Assembly (NCBI GenBank): GCA_013695355.1
Contig: JACDAQ010000030.1
Span: 1-64,000, forward strand
Direction of reading: 5' to 3'
From: Candidatus Protochlamydia sp.
Lineage (GTDB): Bacteria; Chlamydiota; Chlamydiia; Chlamydiales; Parachlamydiaceae
Length of the DNA: 64,000 nucleotides
A model generated the notes under the pieces. The model did no database searches. It was not told the DNA's origin and saw nothing but the letters and a program-made list of their open reading frames with translations. A program made the position numbers and the translations under genes. Position 1 is the first letter of the stretch. Every line of letters starts with the position of its first letter. This document shows, piece after piece, positions 1-6,606 of the stretch.

Positions 1-17
1 GCTCTCGCGATTGAATA

Positions 18-66
18 AATAACTTTGAGGGTCATATTGATTAATATTACCCTCAAAGTTATTTTT
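18..66 (+). terminator. Rho-independent terminator of a gene left of the window
   Basis: Positions 19-32 pair perfectly with 49-62 (14-bp stem built on ACTTTGAGGGT), and the 3' arm runs into five T residues. This is a typical intrinsic terminator for a plus-strand gene ending before the window. The rest of 67-319 shows no gene; it contains CTTTGACGCAGCC near 78, a 13-base string that recurs near 39846. Confidence 0.75.
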
Positions 67-319
67 CAAGCCCGAGGCTTTGACGCAGCCCAAAGAGCGA
101 AAAAACTCCAAACTCAGGTTAATAGCATGACATATTAAGGGTGCGTTTGTAACATATTTTCCATTTGTCATGAAAGGTTTTGTTGCACAAAAATAAAAAG
201 CATAGTATTTATACTCAAAATTGGATTTAGACTACCGTGAAATCCTCTGACCAATATCAATGATTATTTAATTCTTTCGATATAAAGTTCACCAAAATTC
301 CGCTACTAAAGGACCAAAA

Positions 320-715
320 ATGAAATCGCTTCAAGAGCTTGTTGGCCAAATGACAGACCTTTTGGAAGAATTGGTGAAGACGGCACAGGAATTAAGTGAT
401 ATTTCAAGGCAAGTTATCTCTGAGGATGAATTAGCGCCGTTGCAGCAGCATCAACAAGATGTTCTAAGCCAAATTGAAGCGGCTGATTCATCAATCAAGA
501 CTCACTATCCAAATCAGCTAGACAAAGAAATTAAAAAGCATATTCACACCAAGCTTCACGACTTTCAGTTGCTTAATCAGGAATTTATTTCCAATTTGAG
601 CGCTAGCCATGGCTTGATTCAATTTGAGCTTCAACCTGTGCAAGAGAAGGAGGAAGATGCCTCCAATCATTCCATTTCAAGACGGCTAAAATTTTTGAAA
701 GAAGAGCACGAATAG
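320..715 (+). CDS. Small helical protein of unknown function (131 aa)
   Basis: I do not recognise this gene. An AAAGGA ribosome-binding site lies about 6 bases before the ATG. The product is acidic, rich in Leu, Glu, Gln and Ser, and has heptad-like leucine spacing over residues 5-60, so it is probably a helical hairpin or coiled coil. There is no signal peptide and no membrane segment. Size and helical character resemble FlgN-type secretion chaperones, but that is only an impression. It is followed by the convergent ftsK, so it is probably transcribed alone. Confidence 0.6.
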   Translation: MKSLQELVGQMTDLLEELVKTAQELSDISRQVISEDELAPLQQHQQDVLSQIEAADSSIKTHYPNQLDKEIKKHIHTKLHDFQLLNQEFISNLSASHGLIQFELQPVQEKEEDASNHSISRRLKFLKEEHE

Positions 716-759
716 AAATACGGTAACAGAGACAATTTTTTGCATTCTACATCACTCTT

Positions 760-3288
760 TCAGATGTTTTCATCAAGATCATCATCATCAGACCGCGCGG
801 CATAAATTTTACGGGGACGGCTCCCTTCTGAAGGCCCCACAATGCCCTGTAGCTCAAGCTGGTCCATTAGGCTGGCTGCCCGCGCATAGCCGATCTTCAA
901 TTTCCTTTGCAAGAATGTCGTAGATGCATTGCCTGTTCCCAATATTGTTTCTTTCGCTTGCTCATAAAGGGGATCAAGATCCACATGGGCACTCGTCAAT
1001 CCTGACATCGCTTCAACGGCATTGTACTTGTCAAACGATTGGATGACATAGTTAGGTGGGGCTTGATCGCAAATATGATTGACGACAGCTAAAATATCTT
1101 CATCCCTGACGAAAGCTCCTTGTGCCCTAAGAAGGTGAGAAGATCCTGGCGGCAAAAAGAGCATGTCTCCATTGCCGAGCAAGGTCTCAGCTCCGGTTTC
1201 ATCTAATATAATCTGGCTGTTCACCCGGCTGGCGACTTTGAATGAGATGCGGGTCGGAAAATTGGCTTTAATTAAACCTGTGATCACTTCTCGTGAGGGG
1301 CGCTGAGTGGCCAGGATTAAATGAATGCCAACTGCTCGGGCCATTTGGGCAATCCGGGCTATAGGTGTTTCAATATCCTGGCTGGCGACCATCATGAGGT
1401 CAGCCAGCTCATCAATAATGCCAACTATAAAGGGCATGGCCACCGGGATTTCCCTGTCGAGTGAGGCTTCAAAATCCGCATTCCTCACTCGGCTATTGAA
1501 GGCGTCGATATTCCTTACGCCAAGAAGTTTTAATATATCATACCGTCCTTCCATTTCCTTGACCAGCCAGTTCAAGGCTGCGGCAGCCCCGTGCGGTTCT
1601 GTAATGACAGGCGCTAGCATATGGGGAAGGCGCGTATAGGGGGTCAACTCAACTTTTTTAGGGTCCACCATGATTAATTTTATCTGATCAGGTTTGGCAT
1701 TTAAAACGATTGACATCACTATTGTATTAATGCAAACCGATTTTCCTGAACCGGTCGCCCCTGCAATAATGCAATGAGGCATTTTAGCCAGATCGCTCAT
1801 GACATAGTCCCCATTGACCGCTTTTCCTAATAAAATAGGGATGTGTAATTTTTTAGTGCCTTGCTGGTATGCCAGAAGCATGTCTTTAAAGCTTACTTCC
1901 TGGGGTTGTGAATTCGGCACCTCAATCCCGACGGCTGCTTTTCCGGGAATTGGTGCGATGATGCGGATCGATTTTGCTTCCATATTCAATGCAATGTCAT
2001 TGTCCAAGGTTTTGATCTTTTGCACCTTGACCCCGATAGCAGGATGGACCTCAAAAGAGGTGATCGTAGGCCCGCAATTGATTTGTCCCACTTTGGCCTC
2101 AATACCAAAGCTAAGCAAGGTTTCTTCTAGTACCTCAGCTTGTTTCTTAAGATCTTTTTTTAGCGAGGACTGATCGATTTTTTTGGCGCTAGTCAATAAG
2201 TTTAAAGAGGGGAGGTTATATTGGGTAAAATCTCCATTATATATTGTCTGGGCAGCTAGGGCAGCTTCGCGCTTTTCTGGCCCGTTCTCTGTTCCTGGCG
2301 GACGCTTAAAAGCATCTCTTCCTTCTTCATCGTCAAGTTGTTCCTCTCCATCTTTCTTTTTTGGGCGCGGCAGGGGCTGCTCGATGAGTGAAGGCTCTTC
2401 ATCCGCAAGTTCCTTGCCAGACATGGAGGGGCGTATTTTTAAATTTTTTTCAGGATGAATAGCCAAAAGGTCGGAAGGTGAGTTAGCCTGTGAGGTCTTA
2501 GAAGATTCCTCTTGAAAATGGCTTGTTGGAATGCGCAATTTGACAAAACGCAAAAAGTCGCTTTCGGGTTCTTCCGATTTCGGTTCCTTGGTCTCTTTTT
2601 TGGCGTCCTTTGGTTTTTCGGCGGGTACTTCAGCTAGGACGGCCTTGGCAGAGTCCCGCCTGTCCATCATTTCTTTTTTAAATTTTGCCATGATCCGCTG
2701 ACAAATGGGGACGAAACGGATCTTAAATAAGAAAAGGAGGCTTGCAATCAGGGTGCTTGAAAAAATCAAAGCCACCCCTACCGTATTGAAAATGCGGTTT
2801 AAATTAAAAGCAGGCAAATCCTGGTAAAGATAAAAGAAAGGGGCCCCTCCAAGATGGTAGCGCAGCTTTTTGATCCATAGTCCAGGATAAAAGAGGCTTC
2901 CGATAAAATTTGCCGCATAAGGAAAGTCGCTCTCTATCAGGCTGAGGAGCATGCTGATTGAAAAAATACTGGCGGCAATGTAGAGGTTCTTTAGCCAGAG
3001 ATAATGCAGAGATTTGCCAAAAAGCAGACGCCATCCGATCCATCCGATATAAATGACCAAAACATAGCTTGACAAGCCTGTAAAGGCATGCATAAGCCAG
3101 CCCAATTTATCTCCAATCACACCCAATAAATTTTTTGATTCCGGAGCTATAGCAAAGCTAAGCAGGCTTAATAATAGGAGGAGGGCGGCGGCTAAAATAA
3201 GGAATCCGCGTGTTTCCTGAGTCGTCCATGGAATTGAGGCGGCTTGCGCTTGCTGATTTTTTTTTGATGCTTTTGTTTTTTTTGCCAT
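760..3288 (-). CDS. ftsK: DNA translocase FtsK
   Basis: FtsK pumps double-stranded DNA at the division septum and helps resolve chromosome dimers. The 842-residue protein has the full FtsK/SpoIIIE layout: a Lys-rich start, about four membrane helices in residues 25-190, a Glu/Pro/Lys-rich linker to about 350, then the RecA-like motor with Walker A GATGSGKS near 510-517 and a Walker B-like FIVGIIDELADLM near 625. The C-terminal gamma winged helix (RKLKIGYARAASLMDQLE, about 780-830) normally reads the polar KOPS sequences. It starts 4 bases after the uppP stop, so the two probably share a transcript. The linker is short compared with E. coli. Confidence 0.97.
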   Translation of the reverse strand: MAKKTKASKKNQQAQAASIPWTTQETRGFLILAAALLLLLSLLSFAIAPESKNLLGVIGDKLGWLMHAFTGLSSYVLVIYIGWIGWRLLFGKSLHYLWLKNLYIAASIFSISMLLSLIESDFPYAANFIGSLFYPGLWIKKLRYHLGGAPFFYLYQDLPAFNLNRIFNTVGVALIFSSTLIASLLFLFKIRFVPICQRIMAKFKKEMMDRRDSAKAVLAEVPAEKPKDAKKETKEPKSEEPESDFLRFVKLRIPTSHFQEESSKTSQANSPSDLLAIHPEKNLKIRPSMSGKELADEEPSLIEQPLPRPKKKDGEEQLDDEEGRDAFKRPPGTENGPEKREAALAAQTIYNGDFTQYNLPSLNLLTSAKKIDQSSLKKDLKKQAEVLEETLLSFGIEAKVGQINCGPTITSFEVHPAIGVKVQKIKTLDNDIALNMEAKSIRIIAPIPGKAAVGIEVPNSQPQEVSFKDMLLAYQQGTKKLHIPILLGKAVNGDYVMSDLAKMPHCIIAGATGSGKSVCINTIVMSIVLNAKPDQIKLIMVDPKKVELTPYTRLPHMLAPVITEPHGAAAALNWLVKEMEGRYDILKLLGVRNIDAFNSRVRNADFEASLDREIPVAMPFIVGIIDELADLMMVASQDIETPIARIAQMARAVGIHLILATQRPSREVITGLIKANFPTRISFKVASRVNSQIILDETGAETLLGNGDMLFLPPGSSHLLRAQGAFVRDEDILAVVNHICDQAPPNYVIQSFDKYNAVEAMSGLTSAHVDLDPLYEQAKETILGTGNASTTFLQRKLKIGYARAASLMDQLELQGIVGPSEGSRPRKIYAARSDDDDLDENI

Positions 3289-3292
3289 ATTT

Positions 3293-4069
3293 TCACCCTG
3301 TAAAATAAAAGATCGTCATGATTCCCAGGATCAGGCAATACCAGGCGAAATATACCCATTTATCTTTGGCCATTAATTTTAACAAAGCCCAAAGGGCTAC
3401 GCAGCCTACAAGAAATGAAGTTCCAAAGCCTGCTAAAAATTGCGGCATTCCGATTTGAGGAGCATTCGAAGCGGGGAGGTGCAAAAGTTCCCAGATTTCA
3501 AGCACTGTTCCTCCCAAAATAGCCGGGATAGCCAATAAAAATGAAAAGCGCACCGCTTCCTGTTTGTCCCAGCCAAGCAGTCTGGCAGCTGAGATCGTAG
3601 CGCCGCTGCGTGAAATACCCGGAAGGATGGCAATGGCCTGAAAGCACCCGATGGCCAAAGGATCGCTCCATTGAGGAAGCCATTTTTTTTGTGGGGGGCG
3701 TACGTAAACACTGGCAAACAAAAGGAGCGAGGTCACCAAAAAGCAGATACCAAGGTAATGCGGCTGATCGAAAATTGCTTTGACTGGCTTTAGGATAAAT
3801 ACAAGGGGAAAGAGGGGAAGTGTTCCGAGGACAATTTGAAAAAAACGTTTCGGCTGAGTAGTGACAGAGGTCTTGATCTCGGGGAAAAAAAAATAAAAAA
3901 TGGCTCCTAATGTTCCTAAATGACAGATGAGATTAAATAATACATAGGAGCTGAGGTTTTGGAACCCTAAAAAATATTGGGCCAGTTCAAGATGGCCTGA
4001 AGAGGAAACAGGTAAAAATTCAGTGATGCCTTGAACAAGGCCAAGTAAAAAGGCTTCCCATGTGGTCAT
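3293..4069 (-). CDS. uppP: Undecaprenyl-diphosphatase UppP (BacA family)
   Basis: This integral membrane enzyme dephosphorylates undecaprenyl pyrophosphate to recycle the lipid carrier for peptidoglycan and other surface polymers. The family motif GITEFLPVSSSGHLEL is near residues 14-29 and the second signature GISRSGATISAARLLG near 150-165; both carry the catalytic Glu, Ser and Arg residues. About eight hydrophobic segments and a length of 258 residues fit the family. It is the upstream partner of ftsK (4-base gap), which couples a cell-wall lipid-cycle gene with a division gene. Confidence 0.96.
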   Translation of the reverse strand: MTTWEAFLLGLVQGITEFLPVSSSGHLELAQYFLGFQNLSSYVLFNLICHLGTLGAIFYFFFPEIKTSVTTQPKRFFQIVLGTLPLFPLVFILKPVKAIFDQPHYLGICFLVTSLLLFASVYVRPPQKKWLPQWSDPLAIGCFQAIAILPGISRSGATISAARLLGWDKQEAVRFSFLLAIPAILGGTVLEIWELLHLPASNAPQIGMPQFLAGFGTSFLVGCVALWALLKLMAKDKWVYFAWYCLILGIMTIFYFTG

Positions 4070-4083
4070 AAAACTTCCATCTT

Positions 4084-4123
4084 AACCTGGTTTAATATCG
4101 AGGAGAGAAACCCAAAATTCAGG
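4084..4123. repeat. Internally deleted remnant of the 161-bp palindromic element
   Basis: The sequence begins like the element's left tip (AACCTGG) and then jumps to the right terminal part (AATATCGAGGAGAGAAACC...TTCAGG). It abuts the full copy at 4131 and shares the TTATTAA between them, which suggests a tandem insertion followed by internal deletion. Confidence 0.75.
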
Positions 4124-4130
4124 TTATTAA

Positions 4131-4291
4131 CCTGAGTTTTGGTTTTATCTCATTGAAAGTAAGGGGTATCGTGCCTTAGATTTGTCCATTCTCTCTGAAA
4201 AGAATATCAAATCGATATGCTTGAAGAGAGATGGGGCGAAGATAGGGCGCGAGATTTCCTTAATATCTAGGAGAGAAACCCAAAACTCAGG
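4131..4291. mobile_element. 161-bp palindromic MITE-like element, full copy
   Basis: The terminal inverted repeats are CCTGAGTTTTGG... and its complement ...CCCAAAACTCAGG. Internally, left and right halves keep pairing around ATATCAAATCGATATG. The element is flanked by perfect 7-bp direct repeats TTATTAA (4124-4130 and 4292-4298). It has no coding capacity and has the same length, 161 bp, as the copy at 34174. The size, inverted ends and target duplication point to a miniature element moved by a transposase encoded elsewhere. Confidence 0.85.
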
Positions 4292-4298
4292 TTATTAA

Positions 4299-4680
4299 AC
4301 ATTAATGGCAGAGAATGCCATGTCAGCGCTTATTACACAAGAACATCATTACGGGAACCAAGGAAGTTAGAAAGGCGTTTCATCAAACAAAAGGTTTAGG
4401 AGCTATATTTTTAAGGATTCCTCAATGGGAATGACCGGGAAAGCCCCGGATAGATTTTACTGTTTGACAGGCGCAACAAAAATGCATTTAGCCTCAAATA
4501 TCTGAAAAGAAAGAAGGGCTAGCATATAAAAGGAGCGCTTTTCCTCAAGTGCCGAAAAATATCTAGGTCAAAATAACAAAACCGACCTCCGGCTTAGTTT
4601 GAGTACGCCAATATGACAAAAAATGAGGTTCGGACTACCTTAAAATTCAGGAGTGGAGATTGGGCTAAAAACGACGCAAA
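4299..4680. other. Intergenic DNA without a credible gene
   Basis: Nothing of coding quality is visible between the repeat and the CADD gene. A 67-codon open frame starting at 4613 runs through the hairpin block at 4681-4727 and into the antisense end of the CADD gene, so I do not call it. The sequence may be decayed. Confidence 0.5.
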
Positions 4681-4727
4681 TGGCATTTTACATTGTAAAA
4701 TGCCAAATCAGTTGGCATTTTACAATG
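4681..4727. repeat. Stacked, mutually exclusive hairpins downstream of the CADD gene
   Basis: Three units alternate in orientation. Positions 4681-4691 pair with 4695-4705 (11 bp, 3-base loop). Positions 4691-4706 pair perfectly with 4712-4727 (16 bp, 5-base loop, CATTGTAAAATGCCAA arms). The middle unit can join only one hairpin at a time. They lie 13 bases past the CADD stop on its strand and could slow or end transcription, though no T-tract follows. Confidence 0.7.
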
Positions 4728-4740
4728 GAACGAAAGGAGG

Positions 4741-5403
4741 TTATAGAAATGAGTTCAAAAATACATTCAAAGAATTGAGGACCTTATCTGCATGCTGTAA
4801 GGTCTCTTTTTCATGATGGGGGGCAACCAAAGCTTTTAAAATATCTTTTTCTGTTTGAGAATGTTCCACGTCGGCAACTTCATGCACAGAAAAATAGCGG
4901 TATTGTTCGGGATCTTTTATTCCATACCATTGTTTAAGTCCCTCAATTTTAGTTTGGCATATAGAGGGGATCTGGCTTTCGTAGGAATAAAGGGAAGCTA
5001 CGCCAAAGGCAAGAGGTTGGGAAGAGCAGCTTTCTTTAAAAAGGCGGATTAAATCCTCTGTCTCTTTTTTAGGATCATGAGAATCGATTTCAGTTTGACT
5101 TACACCCAGAGCAAGCAGAAAAGATTTCCATAGATCAGGGTGGTTAGGGGTGCCCGCTTCTTCATCCATAAGGTTTTGTAAAAGGGCTTTTCGCATGTCC
5201 ATATCGTCGCAGCGGGAGTGCAAAGCTGAAAGGTAGGTAGGAAAGGCTTTGACGTGATGATAATATTCCTGAGCATAACTGGTAAGCTGCTCTTTAGTCA
5301 GCCGTCCCTCGGTCCATGCCCTATAAAAGGGACTTAAAAGCATATGCTTTTGTTGGATAAGCTGATCCAATTGATCTGTCCATGCAGACTGATTGCCGTT
5401 CAT
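4741..5403 (-). CDS. CADD/CT610-type para-aminobenzoate synthase (PqqC/TenA-like fold)
   Basis: This is a homologue of Chlamydia protein associating with death domains (CADD, CT610). CADD is known as a self-sacrificing dimetal oxygenase that makes para-aminobenzoate for folate from one of its own tyrosines, and it was first described as a death-domain binder. The 220-residue protein aligns with remembered CADD almost without gaps. The metal-ligand positions are all present at CADD numbering: E81, H88, E142, H174, D178 and H181. Tyr27 (sacrificed side chain) and Lys152 (proposed amino donor) are also conserved. It lacks the Cys-rich extreme C-terminus of C. trachomatis CADD. It lies just downstream of tRNA-His on the same strand. 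Confidence 0.93.
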   Translation of the reverse strand: MNGNQSAWTDQLDQLIQQKHMLLSPFYRAWTEGRLTKEQLTSYAQEYYHHVKAFPTYLSALHSRCDDMDMRKALLQNLMDEEAGTPNHPDLWKSFLLALGVSQTEIDSHDPKKETEDLIRLFKESCSSQPLAFGVASLYSYESQIPSICQTKIEGLKQWYGIKDPEQYRYFSVHEVADVEHSQTEKDILKALVAPHHEKETLQHADKVLNSLNVFLNSFL

Positions 5404-5448
5404 ATAAACTCCTTAAGAAAATGGGCTGGATAAAGAAAGGATAAAGAG

Positions 5449-5523
5449 GGCGATCGACGGGGCTCGAACCCGCGACTTCTGGTACCACAAACCAGCGCTC
5501 TAACCAACTGAGCTACGATCGCC
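5449..5523 (-). tRNA. tRNA-His (anticodon GTG)
   Basis: Read on the minus strand the gene folds as a complete cloverleaf. The acceptor is GCGATCG/CGATCGC with the histidine-specific extra G at -1 opposite C73. U8-A9 are followed by a D arm (AGCTCAGTTGGTTAGAGC), the anticodon stem CTGGT/ACCAG with loop TTGTGGT (GTG), and the T arm GCGGG-TTCGAGC-CCCGT. The 3' CCA is not encoded. The G-1:C73 pair and the anticodon agree. Confidence 0.97.
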
Positions 5524-5798
5524 ATGAAAGAAAGTATATTTTTACGAAAAATCCTAAATTTCGTCAACTTTAAAATGCTCTGAATAGATTTTTTAATGTG
5601 CACCGCGCAAGAAGGCATTCATACAATTTATCAAAAAAAAAGAGAGGCTAGATAAAGTAAGAATGGACCTAATTTTCACCATTTTAAAGATAATAGTATT
5701 TTTACAAGCTTATAGTAATATAAATAATTTGATATATAATACAAATTTAAAATATAATTATTTAATGGGGTCTACAATGTAAAAATTAAAAGGTATTT

Positions 5799-6581
5799 AT
5801 GCGTGATATTTACCTTGAATTAATGATGCATGGTGAATTTTTAAATAAGAAAAACCCTTCTAATAATTTGAAACAAAAAGATCAGTTTGAAATTGCAGAA
5901 TATTTTCTTATTAATGAACAAATAAATCAATATCCTCTAATTGAAAATTCAATACAAAATAAATTAATATCACATTCTGTAATGCAAAGTAAATATAAAG
6001 ATGAACTAAGAAAAGAAATACAGTCTTTTTATACAGACTATCAATTAGAGAAGGGGTTTAATCTTTTACTTCAAGAAAGTAGTAATTATATAGATGGTGA
6101 AAATTACAAAAAAATAACTGACGAAATATCAAAAATTAATTATTATATAAATAAAATAGATTATAGTAAACCACTAAACAGTAAATTAAGTGTAGTATTG
6201 CATATTAGTGAAACAACTATAGAAACTATTATAAAAATTGCTTTAGCTAATTATAATGAAGAAGATTATGAATCTAGTTTATCGCTATTTTCAATTCTTG
6301 CCTGTTTAGAAACAGATAATGAAATGTTTTGGTATCAGCTTGGCATTGTTGCTTCTCAAATTCAACAATTTAATTTGGCACTTCAAGCCTACAATTTTGC
6401 TATTATCTTAAATCCTAATCTTTGGGGCGCTAAAATACTCTCTATTGAATGTTATATAAATACAAAACAATTAAGTTTAGCCAGATCTGAATTGATAGAA
6501 TTAAAAAAAAATATTACTATAAGTTCTTTAGAACCGATTTGGCTCGAATTAATAGCACGTTTAGAAAAAGTAATATTATAA
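5799..6581 (+). CDS. SycD/LcrH-like type III secretion chaperone with TPRs
   Basis: Class II type III chaperones hold translocators or effectors in the cytosol before secretion. Residues about 150-240 show the SycD/LcrH pattern of three tetratricopeptide repeats: ALANYNEEDYESSLSLFSIL, then WYQLGIVASQIQQFNLALQAY, then the AECY-like IECYINTKQLSLARSEL. The protein is 260 residues, longer than the usual 150-170, because of a Lys/Asn/Glu-rich N-terminal extension. There is no signal peptide. An AAAGG site precedes the ATG. The stop is 25 bases before the next gene, its likely client. Base composition is much more AT-rich than flanking genes, which suggests transfer or fast evolution. Confidence 0.72.
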   Translation: MRDIYLELMMHGEFLNKKNPSNNLKQKDQFEIAEYFLINEQINQYPLIENSIQNKLISHSVMQSKYKDELRKEIQSFYTDYQLEKGFNLLLQESSNYIDGENYKKITDEISKINYYINKIDYSKPLNSKLSVVLHISETTIETIIKIALANYNEEDYESSLSLFSILACLETDNEMFWYQLGIVASQIQQFNLALQAYNFAIILNPNLWGAKILSIECYINTKQLSLARSELIELKKNITISSLEPIWLELIARLEKVIL

Positions 6582-6606
6582 AATTATCTCCTTTATGGAG
6601 GATTTT

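Noticed and set aside
4613-4816. 67-codon plus-strand frame after the 161-bp element
   Set aside because: It runs through the hairpin block at 4681-4727 and into the antisense end of the CADD gene; no ribosome-binding site.
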